Positions 12,275 to 22,414 of a DNA stretch of 33,944 nt are shown here, one piece after another (the stretch's first letter is position 1; every line of letters begins with the position of its first letter). The position numbers were made by a program, and so were the translations under genes. Source of the DNA: Aphelidium insulamus (Eukaryota; Aphelidiomycota; Aphelidea; Aphelidiaceae); the NCBI GenBank assembly GCA_036784855.1, contig JAZDSV010000095.1, forward strand, positions 1 to 33,944, read 5' to 3'. The notes beneath the pieces were generated by a model. It was not told where the DNA came from and made no database searches. It saw nothing but the letters and a program-made list of their open reading frames with translations.

Positions 12275-13753
12275 TCAATAAGCATTGGCAATCATGTGGT
12301 AGAATGCCGTGTTGGTCGCCTCCATCAGCGACGCGCGCAACTCATCGCGCACACTCGGCGAGCCGCAGTGAAAGTCGATGCAGATGCCGCGCTTGCTGCC
12401 CTGTTGAGCATCGCGTCCTAGTTTGGAGGCGGCAAGCGCTGGCGGCACCACGTTGGACACCAGTTGTAGGACGGTGGCGTCCTTGCCACTGTCGCGCACG
12501 GTGCAGTTCTCCAACTTTAGCCGGAATTTTGGCGCGTGTGGCGCCTTCTTGCGGTACACTGTCAGATGCGTGTCGCTGATGGCGTACTGGCGATTGTTGC
12601 CGCCGTGTGGCAGTAGCCGCTTGCCCTGATCCCGGACACCCAGTCTGTATGACACCTTCACCTGGCCGCGCACAGCCGTCGTGTCGTCCATGACTGCCGC
12701 ATGCTTGTCATTGTGGCTGATATCAGTAGTAGTATCGGTAATGTTCGTGGTGCTGTGGTGGGCGGCGGCGACATCGGCGGCGTTAATCGTGCGCGTGGAC
12801 TGTGAGGTGAATGAGTCGGAGCTGCGGCGACGCATGCCCTCCTTGGCGGCGGCAATGGTGTTGGAGAAGCGGCGTGCCACGCGTACTGCCCACGGCCGGG
12901 AAGTCTCTGTCGAGTCTTGTGCCTGTGTTGCGGTTGGTGCCCCGGTTGCGCCGGTGTTATTGGGGAGTGCTGTGGCCCCGGATTCTGCGTGGTGAGGAGC
13001 ACCTATGTCGTCCACCTTGTCCACCACCGTCACGGCCGAGTCTGCGGCGCTGAGACGTGTCGAGGTGAAAAAGTTGGAGCTGCGACGGCGGGCGCTGCTG
13101 ACAAACTCTTCGCATTTGCTGACTACGCGTCGCGGTGCGCGCGTCCAGTTCCAGCGACGCGCCGGTGCCTCGGGGGAACTCTCGGCGACCGCAACTTGGG
13201 TCTGGTGGTGGTGGTGGTTGGATGCATCGACGTCCTTTTCAGCGGATACACATTCAGCTGTCGAGACAGTATCGGCATCGGCGACCAATGTGACCAAAGT
13301 GGCGTCACTGCCATCGGTGCTATCTGCAGTGACCGTGGTAGCAGTCGGGGGTTCGACGGCGTTGATGGCAGGCAGCGGAGCTTCAGCGCAAATCTTGTGC
13401 CCGTCTGATGTCGGATCGTTCATCAGTTCATGGTGGGGGACGCGTGTAGCGTTGTCCGCGTCCACGGCGACACTGTTGTCGGGCAGGGCAATGTCACTGG
13501 CGTCGGTAACTGGTTCGGCGATGCATAGTGGCGCGACCGTAACCTCGGTGGCGCAGGAAGGCGCGATAACAGGCACTTCCATCTCCTCCTCCATCTCCTC
13601 TTCATCCACCTCGGCAATCGGTTCAACGATGCACGTCATGGACACTTTGGCAGAGGAGCGTCTGCCAAATGATTGTTCAGTGTCAGTCACACAGATTACA
13701 CACTCAACTTGCCTGAATGGAGCGGGGCGAGCAATATCGTAGTTGGGAGACAT
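12275..13753 (-). CDS. Protein with C-terminal PH-like domain and duplicated basic/RRRSS motif
   Basis: No close family recognised. From the ATG at 13753 (MSPNYDIARPAPF) about 490 residues are predicted. The frame stays open upstream to 13924 without another ATG, so an upstream exon is possible. Most of the protein is low-complexity Ala/Thr/Val/Asp, with an acidic run (EVDEEEMEEEME) and a His run. Two similar basic segments, RRWNWTRAPRR...SARRRSSNFFTS and RPWAVRVARRF...GMRRRSSDSFTS, repeat about 95 residues apart; RRRSS fits a basophilic kinase site. The C-terminal ~125 residues (YAISDTHLTVYRKK, FRLKLENCTV, ICIDFHCGS, ending in a helix VRDELRASLMEATNTAFY) have the strand-helix pattern of a PH domain, suggesting membrane or protein binding. 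Bases 13662-13712 could be an in-frame GC-AG intron. Confidence 0.7.
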   Translation of the reverse strand: MSPNYDIARPAPFRQVECVICVTDTEQSFGRRSSAKVSMTCIVEPIAEVDEEEMEEEMEVPVIAPSCATEVTVAPLCIAEPVTDASDIALPDNSVAVDADNATRVPHHELMNDPTSDGHKICAEAPLPAINAVEPPTATTVTADSTDGSDATLVTLVADADTVSTAECVSAEKDVDASNHHHHQTQVAVAESSPEAPARRWNWTRAPRRVVSKCEEFVSSARRRSSNFFTSTRLSAADSAVTVVDKVDDIGAPHHAESGATALPNNTGATGAPTATQAQDSTETSRPWAVRVARRFSNTIAAAKEGMRRRSSDSFTSQSTRTINAADVAAAHHSTTNITDTTTDISHNDKHAAVMDDTTAVRGQVKVSYRLGVRDQGKRLLPHGGNNRQYAISDTHLTVYRKKAPHAPKFRLKLENCTVRDSGKDATVLQLVSNVVPPALAASKLGRDAQQGSKRGICIDFHCGSPSVRDELRASLMEATNTAFYHMIANAY

Positions 13754-14283
13754 TGAAGTGTTGTAGTTGTTGGTGCGGGTGTGTGAGCGTGTGAGCGGTG
13801 TTCTGGGAGTGGGGAGAGAACGGCGAGCAGATCTATTTTTGGACGCGCTTTGGCGTTGCCAGTAGCACTGGTCTCCAAGGCCATCGCCGCCAATTGAGTG
13901 ACTTCTCGATAAAATCTCTTCCAATTTAGTAAAATAAAAAAATATTCAAATGAAGTGAGTTGTGGTGCCTAGCTGTACATATGTCGAGGGAAATGTCAGA
14001 GCTCTGCGTGCAGGAGCGCGTCCAAAGCAAAAACGATCGCCCCACTACAGAGATTACTATAGTCCTACTAGAAACAATTACAATTATACAGAAGAGTAGA
14101 CCATCTCTCTGATCAATGTGTGATAACCATCTTGTCGTGCTGTTATAACAGTAGTTATAGTAGTTGTTGCCTGCACCGACGAGTCTGAGTATGAGTCACT
14201 CGGTGTCATCGCCTTCCAATCAGCCTGCAGTCAGGCGATGAAGTGTGAGTAGATCTGTTAATTGGGTTGTGCTATCCTTCCAA
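13754..14283. promoter_or_regulatory. Divergent promoter region: PH-like gene / receptor kinase
   Basis: The two genes are transcribed away from each other, so this interval must hold both promoters. A TGAGTCA element (bZIP/AP-1/Gcn4-type site) lies at 14192-14198, about 90 bp before the receptor ATG. An ATG at 14238 followed closely by GTGAGT could be an alternative first exon of the receptor gene. No other gene seen. Confidence 0.5.
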
Positions 14284-17200
14284 ATGTCACTGATAGCTAT
14301 TGCTCTTCTGTGCACGGCTGCACTTCAAAGCACGTACGCGGCGTGTCCCACACTGCCGCTGCAGGTGCGCATTGCCGCGTTTGACGACTGGTATGGTGTG
14401 GTCAGCGACATTTACATGATGGGCCACCAAGATTCGCGAAACAATCTGCTGGCCAGCGACAAGATTGTCAGCACGGCCGCGGATCGTTTGATGAACTTTA
14501 CGTTAATGGCACCGGCGATGTCTTCCGCTTCCATCTTCAAGATCGTCAACTATTCTGGCAAGAACACCGGCTTCATGGCCTCCCTGTACTATAATGGCCA
14601 GCTGATCACTCAAACGGGACAATCTGGCTGGAACATTACTTTGGTTGATCCGTGGATTGACGGCCCCGCCAGCACGTACAGTTACGTTCCAACTCCGGAC
14701 TGGGCGCCTGCTGTGTCATGCAGTGTACCTCCTGCCACAGTGAACGCTTTCAATCAGACATACACTGAATTTATGACCAAGTACAACGCGTCTGCGCCAC
14801 AGCCTCAGTGGATTGCACCCAACGGTAATTGCAACAACGCCACGGCACCTTTGACGTACTGGGTACGGGTGACGTACAGCTTGACTACAGTTTTACCCAC
14901 GTGCCCATACACGTTCAACGATCCATATCTCATGGGTATCAATCGGTGGTTTCAATGGGTGGAGTACCGCGTGGGCACTCAGACAGGGCCAAAAGCATTG
15001 CAAGTACGCACTACTGGTGAACTGAATTACGTCGCTTATGTTGGTAATTACACGGTGGTCAGCGAGGCTGGTATGTTGCAAGTTTCCAATAGTAGTTCAT
15101 AGTGCTGATCACAACAGATGATATGATTCCGTACGTCGCAACCCGGGTTACCGACTACAAGGTGCAGGTCAATACGGCACCTCAAGTATTTGCCGTGGCG
15201 TTGAACGAGTACAATCCGTCTACGGGAGGCCGCGGTTTTATTGCCAGCATTATGTACGATAATCAGCTGGTGGCCTCCACGGGAGACTTGACTGGATGGA
15301 AGGTGACAAGTAATACTTCTCTGCTTCGACCCGGATGGAATTGGGACTACAACTACGACACCACTGGCTGGGACAATGCGGTTGCAGGTATGCCATAGTC
15401 ATGATGTCATATCTCACATTCTGTCAGCAATGGTGTGCCCTGATCAAATTGCTACGTTTGCTTTTGTGCAGCCATATGTAGCTGAGTTGGGAATGTGCGC
15501 GCAGCTCGTTGGCTATCCCAACTGTTCAGCTATTGCCACAAAGACCTACTATCGGTACGCGTTCGATCCGGCGAGCTTCGCTCCCAAACCGCGAACACTG
15601 TGCCAAGATACAACGGTCACCAGCTGCTCCGCGGGAAAGTATGCAATCAGCAACAGGTTCTGCGCAGATTGTCCTCTGAGCACGTACAAGTACAGTACTG
15701 GAAATGGAGCGTGTACCGACTGCCCGGCCACAATGTCCACCAACACCACCGGTTCTACGACGTGTACTTGTTCGCCTGGATATGGCTGGACAGGTTCAGT
15801 GTGCAATGCGTGCACGGCCAACACGTTCAAAGTGGCAAACTCCAATTCAACGTGCACATCCTGCTTGACCGCGGCCTACGCATCGTGTACCGCCACAACA
15901 TTCACTTGCAGTGCAGGATACACCGTGTCAGCGGATGGACAGTCATGCGTGCAATGTGCCGCAGGGACTTACAAGGCGGCAACTGGTAATGCTCAGTGTA
16001 CTTCTTGCACTTCTGGGTCGACAACGGTATCGACTGGTTCCACCTACTCCGGCAGCTGCCAATGTCTGGCTGGCTATGGTTGGGATGGAGTTGCGTGCAA
16101 TTCCTGCTTGCTTACATCATCATACAAGGCAATCCAGGGAAACACGGCGTGCGTGTCCTGTCCAGCAAACTCGACATGTACGGCGACTTCATTCACCTGC
16201 ATTGCTGGATACACACTCTCGGCTGATACTTTGTCGTGCGTCCCTTGTTCTATGGGCACGTATAAATCAGGATCTGGCAATGGTGCATGCACTGCGTGCC
16301 CAACAGGATCGATTACTGTAACCAATGGATCTACTCAGGCATCTAGCTGCTTTTGCCCTGCGGGCTATGGCTGGGACGGTACAATATGTGTGCCTTGTGC
16401 TGCAGGTACGTTCAAACGTAGCATGGGAAACATGGCGTGTACTGCCTGTCCAGCGGCATCGTCATGTATTCCCACGGCGTTCCAATGTTATGCTGGCTAC
16501 GGGCTCTCGGCAAATGGACTGTCTTGTGATATATGTCCCATTGGTACATACAAGCAAGGCATCAACAATGTTCAGTGCTCTGCGTGTGCAGCTGGTGCCA
16601 CAACAGTCTCCAATGGCACAACTAGCCTTACTGGGTGTCAATGTGCTGCCGGCTACGCTTGGGATGGAAGCCAGTGCACACAATGTGCAATAGGATCATA
16701 CAAGGACATCATGGGTAATTTCGGCTGTGCAAACTGCACCGACATGTCCACCACAATAGCCGTGGGTGGCGCCAGTGCTGACAGCTGTTTGTGCCTGCCA
16801 GGTTACGAATGGGACGGATTTGTTTGCACCAAGTGCCAAGGGAGCAAGTTCAAGAAGGATTATGGCAACTCTGCCTGCGTAACTTGTCCCAGGAATGCAA
16901 TCTGTACACCGACATTGCTGTCATGTGCTGCTGGCTACACTCCATCAGCTGACGGCTGGCTCTGTGTGCAATGTGCCTCTGGCACATACAAAGACTCTGT
17001 TGGTATCGGCAAATGCATTCCATGTCCAGATGGTTCCACAAATGCGCAATGTTCCGCATCTTTTAATTCCGATGGTAGCCCAGTGGTACTGCAGACTGGT
17101 CAGGGTGAGCAAAATTCGGTTGCATCCACTGCATCGAGTGGGTTCACATTCTCGACCTCCATAATTGCCATATTTTCATCGGCAACTCTGATATTCTTCA

Positions 17201-18126
17201 TTGTTGCGGGCATCGTAGTCGTAAAGCTGTATCCCAAGTTTACCAGCAAAGAAAGTGGCTTGCCATCTGCCAACATTTCTACAAAGCCCGCAATGGCTGA
17301 CGATTTTTCCAGCAGGACTACGTTGCAGGCTAGTACATTCTACTCGAAATCGTACTCTGGTACTCAAATGGGCGCCACTACTATTTTGGTTAACAATACG
17401 GAATTTGCAATGCCCGGCTTTCTGCAACTCCAAGCCGGCAAAGACTTTAGATGGGAAACGTTGCTGGCAAAGGGTGGTGGCGGGGAGGTGTTTACAGGCC
17501 GTGGTTTTACGCCAAGCTTATGCCAGCAAAATGGAGGCGCTCTTGCAGTCAAGATTATAGCATCATCCCGTTCAGCAGTATCGCTCAAGAGCTCGCAAGC
17601 ATTTGACCAGGAAATTGCAGTAATGCACTATCTGGGCCGACACCGAAACATTGCCCAGCTACTTGGCTGGTGCGAGGAGCCACTGGCAATAGTGATGAAA
17701 TTCTATCAGCTGGGAACGCTCACTAGTTTTATCAAGTCGGGATTTTTGGAGACCAAAGGCCAGATTGTTCTGTTTGCCCTCGATATTTGCAAGGCGGTGC
17801 AGTATGTGCACGGCAAGAGCGTGGCCCACCGCGACATCAAGGCCGACAATGTGTTTATCGACTTGGACAAAGATGGTGCGGCTGTTTGTGTGCTGGGCGA
17901 CTTTGGTATTGCCAACATATTTTCGCGACAGGCGCAGTTGGTGGAGGGATTTCAAGTGGTGAATTTGAATGGGTTGACCATCTCCTACTCGGCGCCAGAG
18001 ATCATCCGCCGCTTCCGTGCACGGGATTATAATTGTGGCATGGAAGATGCTTTCTACGGCGACATTTACTCCACTGCCATGCTGCTATACTTGCTACAAA
18101 ACAAAGTTGATGGTTGGAACGTCTAG
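14284..18126 (+). CDS. Single-pass Cys-rich receptor with cytoplasmic TKL-like kinase domain, C-lobe incomplete
   Basis: Exons 14284-15070, 15118-15387 and 15428-18126 give about 1,251 residues. The start gives a clean signal peptide (MSLIAIALLCTAALQSTYA). Two related N-terminal modules follow, sharing a GFMASLYYNGQL / GFIASIMYDNQL core and a Gly-Trp block. Next come about ten Cys-rich units of the GCC2/GCC3/EGF-like kind (residues ~410-895), with repeated GTYK, GYGWDG and AGYTLSADG motifs. A membrane span (SIIAIFSSATLIFFIVAGIVVV, shown here in part) sits near 930-955. The kinase domain starts near 1025: GGGGEVFTG loop, LAVKI Lys, FDQEI Glu, HRDIKADN catalytic loop, LGDFG, SYSAPE and GDIYS. 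It stops at VDGWNV, just past the F-helix, so subdomains X-XI are absent. Likely a surface receptor of unknown ligand. No C-lobe coding was found to 18300. Confidence 0.85.
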
Positions 18127-18301
18127 ACCGGTCTTCGGTAGATCATGAAATTGAATTCGATCAGCAAATAGACTTCTGACTAGTCAGTACTATGGAATCA
18201 TTCACGACTCGGCATTATGGCATATGACCTAATATAACTATTTTACAACTATTTTATCATTTGACGTTAATGTGTACATGCAGAGTAGTCGGATGAAAGC
18301 T

Positions 18302-19017
18302 TCAGAGCGAGCCAAGACCCAGGTGGCGAGCTAATGCCAGTCGCTTTGCACGAAGATTGTCGGGAATGGCGAGACCGTAAGCGGCGAGCAAAGCTGTGAC
18401 TTGCCGATCAGTAAGGGAACGGATGGCGCCAACAGTGGCTGGCAGACGATCAGGCAAATTTCCGGCACCGTCAGTAACTGGCCAGACAACATCATTGTCG
18501 GTGATCGAACTTGAATTCAACGCACGGTTTAGCGAACGGGACTCTGACATTGCCAGCAGTCCAGCAACCGCGCCACCTGGACGGCAAGCTTCAGCAATCG
18601 ATTCATCGATTGCTATTTTGACCGCGCCGCCTGGGTGGCAAGCGAGTTCGATGACATCGTGCACTACCTGGCGAATTACACCATTGGGACGGCACGCCGC
18701 AGCCAGGACTTGCGTAATCGCGTTATTGATCGCCTGGATTGTCAGGCCACCGTTTCCAGGTGGAGGCGCAACAACAGCTTCAGCTTCGCGTAAGTAAACG
18801 GTCCACTGCATGAATACGTCGGCGGGAACCGAGTCACGCGCCATCGTGCGGGACTGACAGAGCCGTTGAGTATACGACGACAGCACCACATGGAGATTAT
18901 AGTTACCGCAGCGAGCGCTGCGCAAAAGAATTTGAGTTCGGCTAGTTGGGCCTCATTAACGACTGGGTGCGGCGGCGGTTGCACGGCGAGACCAGCTGGC
19001 GTGGGAGGGCGGTTCAT
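18302..19017 (-). CDS. Orphan protein with three 18-residue CxPxG repeats and a SAP-like C-terminus
   Basis: Exon 1 starts at ATG 19017 (MNRPPTPAGLAVQPPP) and splices over a 53-nt GTAACT...CAG intron to SRTMARDSVPADVF, in frame, running to the TGA at 18302; about 220 residues. ATG 18844 is a fallback start. The centre has three tandem units of 18 residues, each ending in a C-(R/H)-P-x-G block: ...LAAACRPNGVIRQ, VVHDVIELACHPGGAVKI, AIDESIAEACRPGGAVAG. The C-terminus (SLTDRQVTALLAAYGL...RAKRLALARHLGL) has the spacing of a SAP/HeH-type helix-turn-helix, often nucleic-acid binding. I do not recognise the family. The style resembles accessory proteins of mobile elements in protists, but no terminal repeats or recombinase were found beside it. 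It is convergent with the receptor kinase gene (176 bp between stops). Confidence 0.6.
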
Positions 19018-19574
19018 TGAAAGCGTTGCGCCATATAAAGCAGTGTGAACGGTTCCAAGGTTTAGAGGGGCTGTCTAAAAACACCAATTTTCGACGTCCG
19101 TATAACACGCTGTTTAATACAGTCCCTAGAGCAATATTTACATGTCTGCTTCAGGGTATCTGCCGGTCTTACTTGTGAACATAGCATTGCTGTATAATGC
19201 ACTATATGAAAATATATATACATATATACATACGCCACATAAAATGTTAACACTACTACTTTCTTATCAAATAAAGCTATTTAGATAATATATCGAACTT
19301 GCATCTTGTCCAATGCTCAAGATTACGCAATGTTCTTGTGTTGTGGCTTAATCTGCTTAATAATCGACTTAATCGGCTTGTGGCTTGATCTCATTGAACG
19401 CATTGGTGACCAACCATTTTTCTACAGTTTATATATATATATATATAAACTTATAATATATTATTGCTAAATACGAACTACGATTTTTGTGGCCAGTCCG
19501 CTTTTATCTAACTTTGCTCTCCAATTTACATATTTGACAAGCCGCAGGCCAGAACACTTCATACGGCAAATACC
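19018..19574. other. Divergent intergenic region: orphan repeat gene / U-box-VWA-Vint
   Basis: AT-rich, with interrupted TA tracts at about 19214-19232 and an (AT)8 run at 19431-19446. It must hold promoters for both flanking genes. No gene or RNA structure recognised. Confidence 0.55.
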
Positions 19575-21901
19575 ATGAGCGGCACCGTGCCCAACTGTCC
19601 GATAACGCAGCAGCCACTCCGCAATCCGTGGCTGGACCCCGAGGGCAACACGTTCGAGTATGAGGCCATTGTGCGCTGGCTTAGCGAGCACGGCACCAGC
19701 CCCATCACACGCACTGCCATGACCGTGGCGCAGCTGGTTCCCAACCGCGCGCTCAAGGACCTCATTGACGCTGCCAATGAGCAGCTGCAACTACAACGTC
19801 CGCCTCTCGACACCGCAGGTGCCGCTCAACAATCGGCACCTGCGTTAAGCGCCGCCGATGTGACAGTGTCTTGGTGGCAGCACCCGGCCGCCACCGATAG
19901 CAGCAGTACAACGGCAGTCACAATTACCGGTCCACCGACCGGCCCACTGCAGCCATGTCATATATGTTGCGTCATTGACACCTCTGGCTCCATGTGCACC
20001 GAGGCCACCATCAAAACAGTGGGCGGTGGCACGGAATCCGACGGATTGACACTGCTGGACATTGTCAAGCACGCCACCCGCACCATAATCGAGTCGCTGG
20101 GCAGCGCCGACAAGTGCAGTTTGGTTGCGTTCTCCAGCGAGTCGCGTGTGGTGCTTCAACCCACAGCAATGACTACGGCGGGCAAGCAGGCTGCCCTGGA
20201 GGCGTTGGCGCAACTCGAGCCGGATGGGTCGACGAATCTGGCGGCCGGCGTGCGTCACGGTGTCCAGGTCTCTACGGGCGTTGGCCCAGGCTACATCAGT
20301 GCTGTCTTTGTCCTTACAGGTATTTTGGATATATCTATACAAGTATATATAACATAATCTCTGTAGATGGGGTTCCTTCCGATTCCAGCTTGGACTATGC
20401 GGGCGCATTGAGGCGTCAGCTGGCCAAAGAGCAGCCGCTGTACGGATCTGTGCACACTTTTGGTTTCGGGTATTCGCTGGACAGCCAGCTGCTCAAGAGT
20501 ATCGCTGTGGAAGGCGATGGTGCTTTTGCGTTCATTCCCGATGCCGGCATGGTCGGCACAGTGTTCATCAATGCTCTGTCCAATGTGCGCACGGTGTATG
20601 CATCGCGCGTGTCTGTCCGGGTGCCAAAAACAACTGGTGCACTGACAGTTCTTGGTGGCTGTGTGCGCGTTGTGGATGACGTGGCAGGCGAGGCGTGGCG
20701 CATCCAGCTGCCGCCACTGCGCTACGGCCAGCCGCTGACAGTTGTTATGGCCGGCGCCGGTATCAGTGCCGGTGCCATTGAAGTTGACGCAGCAACTCTG
20801 AACAACAACCGCCTCTGCGTCAAGGCACAGCCGGCAGCAGATTCCACATGCACGGAGGCTCAGCGCTTTTATCACTCGACACGAGCGGGAGTTGCGCAGG
20901 CACTGTTCAGTGCGGCGGCCACACAGGCCTTCAGCGATGTACGTCCCGACGCGGTGCTGACACCAACCCCGGAATTCGAGCGTCTGCACAAGGACTTTGA
21001 GCCGCTGGATGGTCTGTATAAGGATTTGACTGGGCAGGTGCGCGAGGCCCTCTCGAAGGAGGAATGGTTCAGCCGCTGGGGCCGGCACTATCTGACGTCG
21101 CTGGCGTTTGCCCATCTGCATCAACGGTGCAATAATTTCAAAGATCCCGGTGTACAGGCGTATGGCGGCCAGCTTTTCAAACAGCTGCAAGCCGACCTCA
21201 ATGACTTGTTCATGGCGCTGCCCGCACCGACTCCCACCGGCAATCGACATCAATCGTACAGTTACGGACGTGGTGGGCCATCAGCAGCAAGTGCCGCCGC
21301 CCCAGTGGACATGTCGCGCTACAACAATAGCGGCGGTGTTTGTTTCCATCCTGATTGCTCCGTTCAAGTTGTGGCAACGATTGATGGCACAGAAATTATC
21401 ACGTGGCTGCCCATCAAGGATCTGCGAAAGGGAATGCGCGTGACTGAGAGCGGCGGGACTGTTAGCTGCATCGTCGAGACCAAGTTGACATCGGGCGCCT
21501 GGTTTGCCCGCCTGGCACCCAATGTACTGGTCACCCCATATCATCCAGTGAGACGATTCAACGTACAGCGCGGCGTATCCGGTGAATGGATGTGGCCGGC
21601 CGATTGTTGTGCGGAAGACATGGTTTTCCTGGAATGCGACAGTGTTTTCAATTTGGTGCTGGACGAAACTGACCATCCATACATTTCCCTCGAGTGCGGG
21701 TTCCAGGCAGTGACACTGGGGCATGGTATCACAACCGGTGTGGCTCATCACCCCTACTTTGGCACGAGGCGTGTAGTTGATGATTTAGCGACATGTGATG
21801 GATGGCATCAGGGACACGTTCAACTGGCTCCCGAATCGATTGTGCGTCAAGTCACTGATGTTGAACCACTCGGGCAAGTCGTCGGTATTCTGTCGTCCTA
21901 G
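19575..21901 (+). CDS. U-box / VWA / Vint (Hint-like) domain protein, probable E3 ubiquitin ligase
   Basis: Two exons, 19575-20319 and 20367-21901, joined in frame to 759 residues. Residues ~5-75 are a U-box (CPITQQPLRNPWLDPEGNTF, AIVRWL, SPITRTAM, PNRALKDLI). Residues ~130-320 are a VWA domain with a complete MIDAS (DTSGSM, then LEPDGSTNLAAG and TDGVPSD). A VWA-associated region follows to ~560. The C-terminus is a Vint domain: CFHPDCSVQV, LPIKDLRKGMRV, VLVTPYHPVR, TLGHG and HPYFGTRRVVDDL. This order is known from several protists. The U-box should recruit an E2 and the MIDAS a ligand; the role of the Vint domain is not established. Ubc13 in the same window is a conceivable E2, but nothing here shows that. 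Confidence 0.93.
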
Positions 21902-21927
21902 TTCTAACGTGCGTATTGTTGATATAT

Positions 21928-21933
21928 AATAAA
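21928..21933 (+). terminator. AATAAA polyadenylation signal of the U-box/VWA/Vint gene
   Basis: Canonical hexamer 27 nt after the TAG stop. Whether this organism relies on AATAAA is unknown. Confidence 0.4.
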
Positions 21934-22140
21934 AATAGGTAATTTTTACTCAGTTAACGGTGCATACGACGTTATAATCTAGTTGCATACATAGAGCCGC
22001 TTGCATAGCAGCCTGTACTCGCTTGTCACATTGCAAGCTAAACGGTAAGGGCGCAATGATGCCGCCGCGGAGTCGCTGTTAACATGGTCACTATGTATGT
22101 GTATTGCACAGGAGCGGCACCGTGTCAAGTCGACTCGATG

Positions 22141-22259
22141 TGAGTCAAATGTGTTGTACTTCTGTCACAGCAGCGATACACAGCGATGTACATTTACCGA
22201 GAGACACACGGAATGAGTCAGACGTGAAATTCTTTACCGCACACTAAGAGAATGAGTCA
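22141..22259 (+). promoter_or_regulatory. Three TGAGTCA elements (AP-1/Gcn4-type) upstream of the histidine kinase
   Basis: Exact TGAGTCA heptamers at 22141-22147, 22214-22220 and 22253-22259, all on the same strand and 155-275 bp before the ATG. This is the consensus half-site pair of bZIP factors (AP-1, Gcn4). About 0.06 copies would be expected by chance in 500 bp of even composition. Confidence 0.45.
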
Positions 22260-22414
22260 TTGTGACCTAATCAGCAGCTGCAAACCGCCCACAATCGGGC
22301 AGACATACTGAGCGCAGTGAAAGTTGCCTGCCACGGCAAGTTTCGTGCACATATGCATGCATGCATGCCGACCATATGTGCAGCTAGCACACAGTCGACC
22401 GGCTCCATCACGCC

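Larger units (their letters stand above)
21902..22414. other. Promoter-side gap before the hybrid histidine kinase
   Basis: No gene seen. Contains the 3' flank of the U-box gene and a cluster of bZIP-type sites. Confidence 0.55.

Noticed and set aside
13005-13742. Long plus-strand ORF (245 codons) antisense to the PH-like gene
   Set aside because: Ala/Ser/Thr-rich shadow created by GC-rich third positions of the minus-strand gene; no domain and no own promoter context.
18176-18187. 12-base palindrome CTGACTAGTCAG after the receptor kinase
   Set aside because: A single short palindrome with no partner copy or associated enzyme; not enough to call an attachment site or terminator.
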